A DNA stretch of 64,000 nucleotides. Origin: Cellulosimicrobium cellulans. Lineage in GTDB: Bacteria; Actinomycetota; Actinomycetes; Actinomycetales; Cellulomonadaceae. The notes beneath the pieces were generated by a model. It was not told the DNA's origin and did no database searches. It saw only the letters and a list, made by a program, of their open reading frames with translations. Where the stretch lies: contig NZ_VEGH01000001.1 in assembly GCF_007679345.1 (NCBI RefSeq), forward strand, positions 124,001 through 188,000. Direction: 5' to 3'. Position 1 is the stretch's first letter, and the number at the start of each line of letters is the position of its first letter. The translations under genes and the position numbers were made by a program. Shown in pieces: positions 44,669-53,138 of the stretch.

Positions 44669-45985
44669 GTGAGCCTCCCGACGCCCTCCGGCCCGTCCGG
44701 CCCGTCCGGCCGGGCGCCGCGGCACGCCCGGCGCGCGCCGCGCTCCCGCCGGGCGCCCGCCGTCGTGCTCGCCGCGCTGGTCGCCGTGGGCGTGACCGTG
44801 CCGCTCGCGTGGGCGGCGATCGACGGCCAGGCCGCCCCGGCGCCGACCCCGACCGCGGGCGCCGCCCTCGCCCCCACCACCGCGCCGCCGTCGACGTCGC
44901 CCACCCCCACCCCGACGTGCACGCCGCAGCCGCTGGAGGTCCGCGCGGCCGCGGTGCTCGTGGTCGGGCTGCCGGGCGTGACCCGGGCCGACGACCCGCT
45001 CGCCCAGCAGGTCGTGCAGCTCGGCGTCGGCGGCGTGTTCCTTGCGGGCGGCAACGCCCGGAGCGCCGAGCAGGTCTCGGCGCTGACCACCGGGCTGCGC
45101 GCCGCGGCGGGCCGGCCGCTGGTGGTGTCGACCGACGAGGAGTCCGGACGCGTCGCGCACATGCGGCAGGTCGTCGGGGCGGGGCCGTCGCCGCGCCGGA
45201 TGGCCCGCGAGGAGTCGCCCGAGGCGGTCCGCGAGCGCGCGGCGGAGACCGGCCGAGCGCTCTCGGCGGTCGGGGTGGACCTCGACCTGGCGCCGGTGCT
45301 CGACCTCGACGACGGCCCGGCCGCGGGCGTGATCGGGGACCGTTCCTTCAGCGCCGACCCCCAGGAGGCGGCGACGTACGGGCTCGCCTACGCGCGCGGG
45401 CTGGCCGACGCGGGCGTCACGCCGGCGGTCAAGCACTTCCCGGGGCACGGGCGCTCGGCGGTCGACTCGCACCGCGAGTCGTCGCTCGTGGCGGCGGGCC
45501 TGGACGAGCTCGCGACGACCGACCTGGTGCCGTTCCAGGCGGCGGTCGACGCCGGCGCGCCCGTCGTCATGCTGAACCACCTCCAGTACGAGGCGCTCGA
45601 CCCGGACCTGCCGGCGTCGCTCAGCCCGCGCGCCTACGCGCTGCTCCGCGAGACGGGCTTCGAGGGCGTCGCCATGACCGACTCCGTCGGGATGGGCGCC
45701 GTCAACCTGCGCTGGGACTTCCCCGACGCCGCGGTGCAGGCCGTGTCCGCCGGGGCCGACGCGGTCCTGGCGACCGACGGCAACCAGGCGGCGCGGATGC
45801 GCGACGGCCTGGTCGCGGCGGTCCGCGCGGGGCTGCTGCCCGAGGCGCGGCTGTCGGAGGCGGCGGCCCGCGTGACGGCGCTGGCGGGCGGCGACCCCGT
45901 CGCGATGTCGTGCGTGGACGTGGCGCTGCCGCGGCTCGACGCGGGCGCGGCCGCCGGTGCGCCGACCGCCGGCCCCGTGCCGTGA
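44669..45985 (+). CDS. GH3-family beta-N-acetylhexosaminidase-like, secreted
   Basis: 438 residues from the GTG at 44669, six bases after TAGCCT. Residues ~28-55 give a signal peptide or anchor (VVLAALVAVGVTVPLAWAAI), followed by a Thr/Pro linker. The GH3 N-domain includes STDEESGRVAHM, GVDLDLAPVLDL, KHFPGHGRSAVDSH and VAMTDSVGMGAV. The last Asp is the nucleophile, and the Asp-His in the DSH loop is the NagZ-type acid/base dyad. This points to a secreted peptidoglycan-recycling or glucosaminide hydrolase. The GH3 C-domain is absent, as in NagZ. The gene starts 27 bases after the tRNA. Confidence 0.9.
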   Translation: MSLPTPSGPSGPSGRAPRHARRAPRSRRAPAVVLAALVAVGVTVPLAWAAIDGQAAPAPTPTAGAALAPTTAPPSTSPTPTPTCTPQPLEVRAAAVLVVGLPGVTRADDPLAQQVVQLGVGGVFLAGGNARSAEQVSALTTGLRAAAGRPLVVSTDEESGRVAHMRQVVGAGPSPRRMAREESPEAVRERAAETGRALSAVGVDLDLAPVLDLDDGPAAGVIGDRSFSADPQEAATYGLAYARGLADAGVTPAVKHFPGHGRSAVDSHRESSLVAAGLDELATTDLVPFQAAVDAGAPVVMLNHLQYEALDPDLPASLSPRAYALLRETGFEGVAMTDSVGMGAVNLRWDFPDAAVQAVSAGADAVLATDGNQAARMRDGLVAAVRAGLLPEARLSEAAARVTALAGGDPVAMSCVDVALPRLDAGAAAGAPTAGPVP

Positions 45986-46022
45986 CGTGGGGCGGCGGGT
46001 CGTCGGCGCCGCGGCGCGGGCG

Positions 46023-46607
46023 TCAGCGCGCCGGCGCGGCCGGCTCCCGCTCCTCGCGCAGCAGCGCGTAGGCGTACGAGTCCAGCCACCGCCCGTCGCG
46101 GTGCAGCGAGTCCGCCCGGTACTCCCCCTCGCGCCGCATCCCGACCCGCTCCATGAGCCGCCACGACGGCTCGTTGTCCGCGAAGCACAGCGCCGTCAGC
46201 CGGCGCAGCCCGAGGTCGGTGAAGCAGACGTCGAGCAGCCGGCGGACCGCCTCGGTGGCCAGCCCCCGGCCCTGCGCGGCAGGGTCGAACGCCCAGCCGA
46301 TCTCCGCCTGGGTGCCCCTCGCCTGCTCGGCGACCTCGGCCTGGCCCCAGCCGTCCTCGATCCGCACCATGAGGTCGCCGACCACGGCGCCGTCGTGCTC
46401 GACGACGAGCGTCGGGCCCAGCCGGTCGGGCTCCACGAACTGCACGGCGAACGCCTGCTCGTCCAGCGGCAGCGCGGTCATCCACCGGGCGACGTCGGGC
46501 AGCCGCCGGTACCGCCAGACCGCGCCCGCGTCCTCCGGCGTGGCGGGCCGCAGGAGGAGGCGCTCGGTGCGGATCGGCCACGGGGCGTCCAGGTACGGGG
46601 CGGTCAC
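46023..46607 (-). CDS. GNAT-family N-acetyltransferase, RimJ/RimL-like
   Basis: 194 residues from the GTG at 46607; TAGCCT on the coding strand ends six bases before it. Key parts: IRTERLLLRPATPEDAGAVWRYR (typical RimJ start), AEIGWAFDPAAQGRGLATEAVRRLLDVCF with the acetyl-CoA loop Q-G-R-G-L-A, and ALCFADNEPSWRLMERVGMRREGEYR. Such enzymes acetylate N-termini, amino acids or small amines. The target is unknown. It converges with the GH3 gene (37 bases between stops). Confidence 0.92.
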   Translation of the reverse strand: MTAPYLDAPWPIRTERLLLRPATPEDAGAVWRYRRLPDVARWMTALPLDEQAFAVQFVEPDRLGPTLVVEHDGAVVGDLMVRIEDGWGQAEVAEQARGTQAEIGWAFDPAAQGRGLATEAVRRLLDVCFTDLGLRRLTALCFADNEPSWRLMERVGMRREGEYRADSLHRDGRWLDSYAYALLREEREPAAPAR

Positions 46608-46745
46608 ACCGGCAGGCTAGCGGCCGGGACAGCCTGTGGACCCGCGCCGACAGGTTGTGCCGGACCGCACCCGGGCGCCGCGCCCATCGGGTCGACTGTC
46701 CCCGGCCCCGGGACGGACCGGGCGCGCCGAGCCAGGAGGACCCGC

Positions 46746-47381
46746 ATGTTCAGCCGCACCCGCCGCGCCTGGGCGCGCTTCGCCGACGACCGCCCCGCGG
46801 TGGCCGAGTTCGCGCTGTTCACGGCGATCAGCATGGGCATGACGGTGCTGCAGCTCGCGCTCATGCCGGTCCTGAAGTGGGCGTTCGGCCTGACCCCGCT
46901 GGTCGACACCGCGTTCCAGGTGCTCGGGGTGAACACGAACGCCGACGGCAGCACCTTCTTCGTCTTCGACTACGCGGCCGGGTCGCTGCCCGCCGGGGGC
47001 GGCGGCCTGGCGTACTTCCTCGCCGTGCAGATCACGCTGGCCATCGCCCAGATCATCAACTTCTTCCTGCAGCGCAACGTCACGTTCAAGTCGGACACCG
47101 ACGTGTGGCGCGCCGCCGCCTGGTACGCGTTCGCGTACGTCGTGATCACGTTCGCCGCCGCGTGGCTGCAGGGGTTCTACAAGGACCCGATCTACCGGTG
47201 GATGATCGAGCGCTGGGGCAGCACCGGGGAGGCGGGCGCCGACGTGGTCACGATGATCATCAACGCGCTGCTGTCCTTCGTGGTGTTCTTCCCGATCCTC
47301 AAGATCATCTTCCGGAAGGCCCCGGCGGACGCGGCAGAGCCCGCGACCACCCCGGCGCGGGCGAGCGCGGGAGCGCGCTGA
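46746..47381 (+). CDS. GtrA-like membrane protein
   Basis: 211 residues from the ATG at 46746 with AGGAGG seven bases upstream. Four hydrophobic helices; the third ends with ALAQIINFFLQRNVTFKSD-like sequence, the family's NF-x3-R-x-(W/V)-TF motif. A ~40-residue loop between the first two helices (LTPLVDTAFQVLGVNTNADGSTFFVFDY) is longer than in GtrA. The family moves or flips polyprenyl-linked sugars for wall polysaccharides. The tail is Ala/Pro/Arg-rich. No glycosyltransferase is adjacent. Confidence 0.8.
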   Translation: MFSRTRRAWARFADDRPAVAEFALFTAISMGMTVLQLALMPVLKWAFGLTPLVDTAFQVLGVNTNADGSTFFVFDYAAGSLPAGGGGLAYFLAVQITLAIAQIINFFLQRNVTFKSDTDVWRAAAWYAFAYVVITFAAAWLQGFYKDPIYRWMIERWGSTGEAGADVVTMIINALLSFVVFFPILKIIFRKAPADAAEPATTPARASAGAR

Positions 47382-47448
47382 CCCGTCGGCCACGACCCCG
47401 TCGTCCGGCGCCGCACCTCCGCACCCCGCTGGACCGGGCGGGGCCGCG

Positions 47449-47802
47449 TCAGAACGTGATGACGGTCGCACCCTCGAGCGTGAACCGCAGCAGCGCGTCC
47501 CGCGCGACCTGGAGCCGGAACCCGCGGGCGTCCAGGTCTGCCTCGACGCCGTCTGCCCGCGCCGCGTTGACGCACGCCCCCACGGTGACGCCCGCGGCCA
47601 CCAGCTCGTCGAGCTGCCGGTCGAACGTCGCGTCGGCCGCGTCGGCTCCGCGGCCGATCCGACGCTGCGCAGGTCCGAAGCAGAACACCTCGAGCTCCAC
47701 GCCCTGGTCCGCCGCGACCTCGTGGATCCGCTGCGCCACCCGGGTCCCGGTCGTGACCGAGTCGTCGTCCGCGTGGAACACGTGGATCACTGTCTTGGGC
47801 AC
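47449..47802 (-). CDS. DsrE-family protein
   Basis: 117 residues from the GTG at 47802 with GAGAGGCGGG upstream. The fold resembles DsrE/YchN: strand KTVIHVFHADDDS, helix TRVAQRIHEVAADQG, strand VELEVFCFGPAQR, a DELVAAGVTVGACVNAARADGVEADL segment and a closing LQVARDALLRFTLEGATVITF. Cys67 or Cys near 84 could carry sulfur, but neither matches the strictly conserved DsrE site. Possible roles are sulfur transfer or signal binding. It is a single gene, converging with the GtrA-like one. Confidence 0.72.
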   Translation of the reverse strand: MPKTVIHVFHADDDSVTTGTRVAQRIHEVAADQGVELEVFCFGPAQRRIGRGADAADATFDRQLDELVAAGVTVGACVNAARADGVEADLDARGFRLQVARDALLRFTLEGATVITF

Positions 47803-47952
47803 GGTCCCGCCTCTCTCGTCCGGATGACCGCACTGTGGCACCAGGACGGCGTGCGCCCGCGGCGCGTTCCAGCACGTGGGAACGCGTGAGATCCGGGCGA
47901 CCACCCGCCGAGGCGGCGGCGGGCAGATGGAGCGCCCGCCGTGCGCGGGCCC

Positions 47953-48528
47953 CTACCCCCCGCGCCGCCCCGCCCGCACGAGCAGCAGCCCCGCCGCCAG
48001 CGAGCCGAGACCCCCGAGGGCCATGTCGCCGATCGTGTCCCGGTAGGCGACGTGGATCGACGCGTCGATGTAGGTGTTCCCGAGGTACTCGCCGACCTCC
48101 CACAGGACGCTGAGCCCGAGCCCCAACGCGGTGGTCACGGCGACCGAGCCGAGGCGCACCGGCGGCGCCGCGGGCAGCACCGGGTCGACGACCGCGCCCG
48201 TCAGCCGCGCGACGACCAGGTGGCCGACCGCCGCGACGAGCCCCGTGACGACGAGGTGCATGACGACGTCGAGCCACGAGATCCGCTGGTAGAGGTCGAG
48301 CGCCCCGGCCCACCCGGCCGCGAGCAGCCCGACCCCGTACGCGGCATCGAGCCGCGGGTCGACCCGGGCGGTCAGCGGCACGACCAGGCCGGCGAGCACG
48401 AGCAGCAGCAGCACCGCGTCCACCGGCCCGAGCGCGACGACGGCGGCGACGACGCTCGCCAGGCCCAGGAGGCGGGCGACGCCCCCGGGGCCGCGCACCA
48501 GCAGCGCGGTCGCGTCCCGCGCCGTCAC
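47953..48528 (-). CDS. DUF2238-like membrane protein
   Basis: 191 residues from the GTG at 48528, overlapping the stop of the DUF2231 gene by four bases. About six membrane helices. The conserved part is LWEVGEYLGNTYIDASIHVAYRDTIGDMALGGLG, containing E-x-x-E and DTxxD residues typical of the DUF2238/YjdF group. Function unknown. The upstream gene (DUF2231) is likewise a small membrane protein, and the overlap suggests that the two proteins act together. Confidence 0.75.
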   Translation of the reverse strand: MTARDATALLVRGPGGVARLLGLASVVAAVVALGPVDAVLLLLVLAGLVVPLTARVDPRLDAAYGVGLLAAGWAGALDLYQRISWLDVVMHLVVTGLVAAVGHLVVARLTGAVVDPVLPAAPPVRLGSVAVTTALGLGLSVLWEVGEYLGNTYIDASIHVAYRDTIGDMALGGLGSLAAGLLLVRAGRRGG

Positions 48529-49124
48529 GCGGTCGCGTCGGCCGCCGTGCCCTCGCGACCCTCCGGCTCCGCCGGGCCCGACGCGGACGTGGGCGGGGAG
48601 CCGAGCCGGGACGCCATGTGCCCGCCCAGGTAGCCGCTCGCACCGAGCACGCCGCCGGCGCCCAGCGCCACCGCGACGCCGAGGCCGCGACGGCCGCGGC
48701 GGCGCAGCAGCCAGGACGTCCCGTACAGCCCGAGCGCGACGTTGTTGAGGAAGCCGTGCACGGTCCCGACGCGCAGCGTCCGGCGGTCGGAGACGGCCCA
48801 GTCCGCCAGGCCCGTGGCCGCGGCGGGCACGGCCGACAGGATGCCGAGGCCGAGCAGCCGGTCCGCGGCCCGGCGGCGGCCGTCCCCGCCGCCCGGGGTC
48901 AGGTCGAGCACCGTGGCGCTCACCCAGAACCCGATCGGCGCGTCGGTGAGCAGCGGGTGCGCGGCGTGCCCGAGCGGCCGGCCGTGCAGCAGCGCCGCCA
49001 GCCGCGGGCTGGTGCGCAGCGCCTTCAGGACGACCGGCTGGACCCGCTCCACCGCCTCGTCCAGGGCGGTGGCGCGCTCCAGGCGCCGGGTCGCGGTCAG
49101 CAGGGGGCTCTCGTCGGGCTGCAC
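48525..49124 (-). CDS. DUF2231 membrane protein
   Basis: 199 residues from the GTG at 49124 behind GAGGAG. After ~45 hydrophilic residues, the family motif LLHGRPLGHAAHPLLTDAPIGFWVSATVLDL begins the membrane part, which has about four helices. GTVHGFLNNVALGLYGTSWLLRRRGRR continues the pattern. The His residues at the membrane boundary suggest heme or metal binding, but this is not established for the family. The tail is Pro/Glu/Ala-rich. It is coupled to the DUF2238-like gene by a GTGA overlap. Confidence 0.85.
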   Translation of the reverse strand: MQPDESPLLTATRRLERATALDEAVERVQPVVLKALRTSPRLAALLHGRPLGHAAHPLLTDAPIGFWVSATVLDLTPGGGDGRRRAADRLLGLGILSAVPAAATGLADWAVSDRRTLRVGTVHGFLNNVALGLYGTSWLLRRRGRRGLGVAVALGAGGVLGASGYLGGHMASRLGSPPTSASGPAEPEGREGTAADATA

Positions 49125-49337
49125 GGTGGGTCTCCTCGTCGGCCGGGGGCGGGGCTCCTGGGGTCGAGCATCGCCCCGCCGGGTCGAGACCGCACGGCGG
49201 GAGCGCCCCGGGTGCGGGCCGACCAGCCCCGACGCATGCTGGAGTTCGCGTCCAGCGTCGGCGCGGCCCGCGCACCCCGGCCGCTGCGGCACGACCGCCG
49301 CGACCGGGCTCGCGCCCACCGGAGGGACCGACCCGCC

Positions 49338-49793
49338 ATGACCGCTTCCACTCCCGCAGCCCGTGCGGCCGGCACCACGGCCCGCCAGCCGCACCAGTAC
49401 CTGGCCCTCGTCATCGGGGTCGTCTACCTGGTGGTCGGCCTCGCCGGGTTCCTGGTGACCGGCTTCGACGGCTTCACCGAGCACGACCACTCGCAGACGC
49501 TGCTCGGGTTCGCGATCAACCCGCTGCACAACATCGTGCACATCGTGATCGGCCTGCTCGGCATCGCCCTGTGGTCCACCGCGAGCCGCGCCCGCACCTA
49601 CGGATGGCTGCTGTTCGTCGGTTACGGCGCCACGTTCGTCTACGGCCTGGTCGTGGCGAACGACCCCGACGCGAACATCCTCAACATCAACGGCGCCGAC
49701 AACGGCCTGCACCTCGTGTCCGCCCTCGCCGGCCTCGCGATCGCCCTGTGGCCGCGCCGCGACCGCGACCGCACGACGGCGGTGCGCGGCTGA
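49338..49793 (+). CDS. DUF4383 membrane protein
   Basis: 151 residues from the ATG at 49338, preceded by GGAGGG. Four membrane helices. Diagnostic segments are YLALVIGVVYLVVGLAGFLVTG, then LLGFAINPLHNIVHIVIGLLGI, and DNGLHLVSALAGLAIALW. The NPLHNxVH motif defines DUF4383. No function is known. The protein is common in actinobacteria and often near stress genes. Confidence 0.93.
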   Translation: MTASTPAARAAGTTARQPHQYLALVIGVVYLVVGLAGFLVTGFDGFTEHDHSQTLLGFAINPLHNIVHIVIGLLGIALWSTASRARTYGWLLFVGYGATFVYGLVVANDPDANILNINGADNGLHLVSALAGLAIALWPRRDRDRTTAVRG

Positions 49794-49834
49794 GCCGCCG
49801 GACCGGGGACCCGCGCCCCGCGGCGACCGCCGCG

Positions 49835-50470
49835 GTGGCCGACGCCACCGGGGCGGTCCTGCGCGCGCTCGTCGGGGCGGTCGACCGGGTACGGCCGTCC
49901 CCGCGGCCCTTGCACCCGCGCGGCGTCGTCCGGCGCGGCACCCTCCTCGTCGACGACGCCGGCGCGCCGGGGGCGCGCGAGCTCGGGGCGCCGCTCGTCG
50001 TCCCGGCGGTGGCACGGGTCTCCCGCGCCGCGGGGCGGCCCGCGCCGCTGCCGGACGTGTTCGGCGTGGCCGTGCGGTGGGAGGTCGGCGGGCTGACCCA
50101 CGACCTCCTGCTGTCCGGGACGGGCCTCGGCCCGCTCACCCGGTTCGTCCTGGTGCCGCGCACCCGGCCGCTCGCCGGGCCGCACGGGACGCTGATGCCG
50201 TTCCTGGACGCGGACGGGCGCCCGCTGCTCGTCGCCGCGGTGCCGTCGCCCGGCGCCCCGCGGGACGGCGGCGTGGACCTGGTCCTGCTCTCGGCGCGCC
50301 CCGGCGGCCGCTGGCACCGCCTCGGCCGGCTGGTGTGCCCCGCGCGGCCGGGCGACCGCGACGACCCGGGGCTGCGGTTCGACCCGGTGCTGCACGTCCC
50401 CGGCGACCTCCGGGTCCCGGGCTGGGCCGCGCGCCTCCGCCTGCCGTCGTACCGCCGCGCCCGCGTCTGA
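49835..50470 (+). CDS. Hypothetical protein, possibly with a catalase-like fold
   Basis: 211 residues from the GTG at 49835; upstream in-frame starts are lacking before the DUF4383 stop. The order PRGVVRRGTLLVDDAG, VPAVARVSRAAGRPAPLPDVFGVAVRWEV, LLLSGTGLGPLTRFVLVPRTRPL resembles a group of actinobacterial proteins labelled 'phosphodiesterase' or catalase-like. The SRAxGxPxxLPDVxGxAVR pattern recalls the heme-catalase active-site strand. The usual catalytic His is not evident, so heme binding is uncertain. It lies 42 bases after the DUF4383 gene. Confidence 0.6.
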   Translation: MADATGAVLRALVGAVDRVRPSPRPLHPRGVVRRGTLLVDDAGAPGARELGAPLVVPAVARVSRAAGRPAPLPDVFGVAVRWEVGGLTHDLLLSGTGLGPLTRFVLVPRTRPLAGPHGTLMPFLDADGRPLLVAAVPSPGAPRDGGVDLVLLSARPGGRWHRLGRLVCPARPGDRDDPGLRFDPVLHVPGDLRVPGWAARLRLPSYRRARV

Positions 50471-50515
50471 CCCGGGTGGCGGGAGCGTGCCGCAGCCGGG
50501 CCATTGTGCACCGAT

Positions 50516-50538
50516 CGGTTCAGCGTTACTGTGAACCG
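50516..50538. promoter_or_regulatory. CGGTTCA-N9-TGAACCG operator of the ArsR/SRPBCC operon
   Basis: Seven-base perfect arms at 50516-50522 and 50532-50538 enclose a TACTGT -10-like hexamer (50527-50532). The right arm ends one base before the ArsR start codon. Such an overlap of operator, -10 and start is what an autorepressed leaderless gene would need. Confidence 0.65.
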
Positions 50539-50539
50539 C

Positions 50540-50908
50540 ATGGTTCAGCAACAGCGCCTGGACGAGGTGTTCACCGCCCTGTCCGACGCGACCCGGCGCG
50601 ACGTCCTCGTGCGCCTCGGTGACGGCCCCGCCACCATCGGGCAGCTCGCCGAGCCGTACGGCATCACCCTCACCGGCATGACGAAGCACGTGCGGGTGCT
50701 GCAGGACGCGGGCCTGGTCGTCACCGAGAAGGTCGGGCGCGCCCGGCAGTGCCGCCTCGGGCCGGAGCGCCTGGACGACGCGATGTCCTGGATCGGGTTC
50801 TACCAGCGGCTCTGGGAGCGTCGGCTGGACGGGCTCGAGGCCTTCTTCACCCTGCAGCGCGGCCGGGAGGACGGCGGCGCCCATCCCACGGAAGGACCTG
50901 TCACATGA
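50540..50908 (+). CDS. ArsR-family transcriptional regulator
   Basis: 122 residues from the ATG at 50540, seven bases after TACTGT. A GTG at 50504 would lie upstream of the likely promoter, so it is rejected. The winged helix (LDEVFTALSDATRRDVLVRLGDGPATIGQLAEPYGITLTGMTKHVRVLQDAGLV in substance) lacks metal-binding cysteines; the only Cys is in ARQCRLGPERL. The C-terminal helix SWIGFYQRLWERRLDGLEAFF is typical of ArsR proteins coupled to SRPBCC genes. It overlaps that gene by four bases and probably represses the pair. Confidence 0.93.
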   Translation: MVQQQRLDEVFTALSDATRRDVLVRLGDGPATIGQLAEPYGITLTGMTKHVRVLQDAGLVVTEKVGRARQCRLGPERLDDAMSWIGFYQRLWERRLDGLEAFFTLQRGREDGGAHPTEGPVT

Positions 50909-51369
50909 CCACCGAGACCGACGCCACCGACCTCGAGCTGCGGGCGCAGCGCGTGCTGCCCGCCACGCCGGACGAGGTCTTCGACGCCTACACCGACGCC
51001 GAGAAGCAGCGGATCTGGTTCGCGATCCTGGACACCGAGCCGGGGATCGTCGAGATCGAGGTCGACCTGCGGGTCGGCGGGCAGCAGACCGCGGTCTGGG
51101 GCCCGAGCCGCGACGAGCTGTTCCGCGAGACCCAGACGTTCCTGGAGATCGACCGCCCCCACCGGCTGGTGACGGAGTCGGTCGGCAGCAGCCCGGACGG
51201 GGCGACGATGACCACGCGCGTGGTGGTCACGTTCGAGGCCGTCGACGGCGGGACGTTGATGAGCGTGGTGCAGAGCGGCTTCCCGACCCCGGAGGTCCGG
51301 GACTTCTTCGCCGAGCACGCCTGGGAGGGCGCGTTCGACCGGATCGGCGCGTACCTGGCGCGCGCCTGA
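50905..51369 (+). CDS. SRPBCC/AHSA1-domain protein
   Basis: 154 residues from the ATG at 50905 (ATGA overlap with the ArsR stop). The START-like fold is visible: AQRVLPATPDEVFDAYTDAEKQRIWF at the start, FRETQTFLEIDRPHRLVTESV and MTTRVVVTFEAVDGGTLMSVVQSGFP, then the long C-terminal helix FFAEHAWEGAFDRIGAYL. AHSA1-like proteins bind hydrophobic ligands or act on co-chaperones. In bacteria the ArsR-SRPBCC pair is widespread but its substrate is mostly unknown. Confidence 0.93.
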   Translation: MTTETDATDLELRAQRVLPATPDEVFDAYTDAEKQRIWFAILDTEPGIVEIEVDLRVGGQQTAVWGPSRDELFRETQTFLEIDRPHRLVTESVGSSPDGATMTTRVVVTFEAVDGGTLMSVVQSGFPTPEVRDFFAEHAWEGAFDRIGAYLARA

Positions 51370-51400
51370 GCCCGCGAGCGGCGCCCGCCCCGGGCCGACG

Positions 51401-52021
51401 TCAGGGGCGGGCGTCGCCCGCGCCGTACCGCAGCCCGTCGACGACCAGGTCGAGCAGCCCGCGCACGCGCTCGGCCCACCGGTCGGAGTCGGGGACGTTC
51501 CACACGCCGCCCATCGCGAGCATGACCTGCTCGCCGTCGACGTCGGGGCGCACCGAGCCGTCCGCGCGCCCGGCCGCGAGCAGCTCGTCGATCGCCGCGA
51601 TGATCCCCGCCTTCGTGTCGGCGAACAGCGACGAGTCCGATCCCACCGCGGTGCGCAGCGCCGCGCCCATCCCCCGCTTGGTGGCGGCGTACCGGACGAA
51701 CCGGCCCATCCAGTCGCGCAGGGCCTCCACCGCGGGGCGGTCGCCGTCGAGCAGCGCCGGCGCGGCGGCGCACAGGGCGCTGACCTCCTGGCGGTAGGCC
51801 GCCTCGACCAGCGCGCTGCGCTCCGGGAAGTGCCGGTACAGCGTGCCGATGCCCACCCCCGCCTGCTGGGCGATCGACTCCAGCGGGGCGTCGCCGTCCT
51901 CGGCCAGCGCGGTGGCGGCGCACTCCAGCAACCGGGCGCGGTTGCGGGCGGCGTCGGCACGCAGCGGGCGCGCGACAGGTCGCTCGGCGGGGCGCTCGGC
52001 GCGGGTGGACGGGGTGGTCAC
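51401..52021 (-). CDS. TetR-family transcriptional repressor
   Basis: 206 residues from the GTG at 52021. The DNA-binding domain (~20-70) is RADAARNRARLLECAATALAEDG, then ESIAQQAGVGIGTLYRHFPERSALVEAAYRQEV, a standard TetR helix-turn-helix. The C-terminal domain, with ALRDWMGRFVRYAATKRGMGAAL and LLAAGRADGSVRPDVDGEQVMLAMGG, matches the SbtR/TetR_C_33-like group. Two CGGAGG-N2-CCTCCG boxes lie between it and the divergent VOC gene; it probably represses both genes. Confidence 0.93.
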   Translation of the reverse strand: MTTPSTRAERPAERPVARPLRADAARNRARLLECAATALAEDGDAPLESIAQQAGVGIGTLYRHFPERSALVEAAYRQEVSALCAAAPALLDGDRPAVEALRDWMGRFVRYAATKRGMGAALRTAVGSDSSLFADTKAGIIAAIDELLAAGRADGSVRPDVDGEQVMLAMGGVWNVPDSDRWAERVRGLLDLVVDGLRYGAGDARP

Positions 52022-52053
52022 GGCACTGCTCCTCGGTGTGTGGTCTTGCGATG

Positions 52054-52100
52054 CGGAGGGCCCTCCGGTTAGAGTCGAACACGAAACGGAGGCTCCTCCG
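52054..52100. promoter_or_regulatory. Two identical-arm TetR operators, CGGAGG-N2-CCTCCG
   Basis: Box A at 52054-52067 and box B at 52087-52100 are perfect 14-base palindromes that share the arms CGGAGG and CCTCCG. Box B extends to 18 bases (AACGGAGGCTCCTCCGTT, 52085-52102). They lie 33 bases apart, about three helical turns. Placement between the divergent TetR and VOC genes fits cooperative repression in both directions. Confidence 0.82.
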
Positions 52101-52205
52101 TTCCAGGGTACGCCGCCACCGACGCCCGGTCACCTCCGCAGGAGGGACGGGCACCGTCGACGCCGGCCCGCGAGCCCCGCACCACGACCACCTCAGGAGG
52201 CCCCC

Positions 52206-52553
52206 ATGGCCAGCACCTTCCACGGCGTGACCTTCGACGCCTACGACGCCCAGGCCGTCGCCCGGTTCTGGGGCGCCGCCCTGGGCCGGGACGTCGCCCC
52301 CGGCGCCAGCAGCGAGCACGCCGAGCTGCTCGACCACACCGGCGCGCCGCGCCTCGTCTTCGACCGCGTGCCGACCGGCGGCACCGTCCGCAACGCCCTG
52401 CACCTCGACCTCGTCACCACGGACCTGGAGGGCGAGTCCGAGCGCCTCGTCCGGCTCGGCGCCCGCCGGCTCGGGGCGGTCGGCGGCACGGCCCGGTGGG
52501 TCAACCTCACCGACCCGGAGGGCAACGCCTTCGCGCTGCTCCCCGCCGCCTGA
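52206..52553 (+). CDS. VOC (glyoxalase-like) family protein
   Basis: 115 residues from the ATG at 52206 behind AGGAGG. The two-module beta-alpha-beta-beta-beta fold shows FHGVTFDAYDAQAVARFWGAALGRDV and HLDLVTTDLEGESERLVRLGARRLG, and the end WVNLTDPEGNAFALLP carries the usual Glu-Gly-Asn. Members include glyoxalases, dioxygenases and drug-binding proteins. Its divergence from a TetR gene suggests that it acts on or binds the ligand that TetR senses. Confidence 0.92.
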   Translation: MASTFHGVTFDAYDAQAVARFWGAALGRDVAPGASSEHAELLDHTGAPRLVFDRVPTGGTVRNALHLDLVTTDLEGESERLVRLGARRLGAVGGTARWVNLTDPEGNAFALLPAA

Positions 52554-52700
52554 GGCCGACGGCCGCACCGCCACCCGTCCGGGTGATGGTGCGGCCTCGA
52601 CGGGCGGAGATGTCCAGTTCGCCCTAGTTTTCGGCGTGCCGCCCCGATGGCGGCCGGACTTGCGCACCACCGAAGCCGAGAACCAGACAGGGGACACGTC

Positions 52701-53018
52701 ATGACCCAGCCGTACGGGCAGGACCCGCACCGCTCCACCGCCTCGACCCCGCCGGCACAGGCACCCGCCGGGCCGGCCGGCTACGGCGCGCCCGCGCCGG
52801 CCGGCACCGGTACCCCGGTGCTGTCGATCATCACGTTCGTGCTGTCGGCGATCGCGATCCTGTTCCTGCCGATCGTCTTCGGGCTCGCCGGCATCGTCAC
52901 CGGCATCGTCGCGGTCGTGCGCAAGGAGCGCCTGGGCAAGATCGCGCTCATCGTCGCGATCGCCGCGACGGTCATCGGGTTCGCCCTGGGCGCGCTCGTC
53001 ATCAGCCAGATGTCCTGA
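52701..53018 (+). CDS. DUF4190 membrane protein
   Basis: 105 residues from the ATG at 52701 with AGGGGAC upstream. A Pro/Ala/Gly/Gln-rich cytoplasmic N-terminus (~50 residues) is followed by two hydrophobic helices with the DUF4190 pattern: VLSIITFVLSAIAILFLPIVFGLAGIVTGI, then GKIALIVAIAATVIGFALGALV. The function is unknown; such proteins are frequent in actinobacteria as small membrane stress proteins. Confidence 0.85.
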   Translation: MTQPYGQDPHRSTASTPPAQAPAGPAGYGAPAPAGTGTPVLSIITFVLSAIAILFLPIVFGLAGIVTGIVAVVRKERLGKIALIVAIAATVIGFALGALVISQMS

Positions 53019-53138
53019 CGGTCGCACGCCGGGCGCGGCGCAGCCCCCTCACCAGGGGTCCCGCGGGCGTTCCGGATGCGGACCGCGAGCACCCGTGCCA
53101 CGGTTCTCTCCGTCCGAACGAGACGTTGGAGGTGCCAG

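Noticed and set aside
50504..50539. GTG at 50504 as start of the ArsR gene
   Set aside because: The extension is encoded by the operator and -10 region; the ATG at 50540 sits seven bases after TACTGT.
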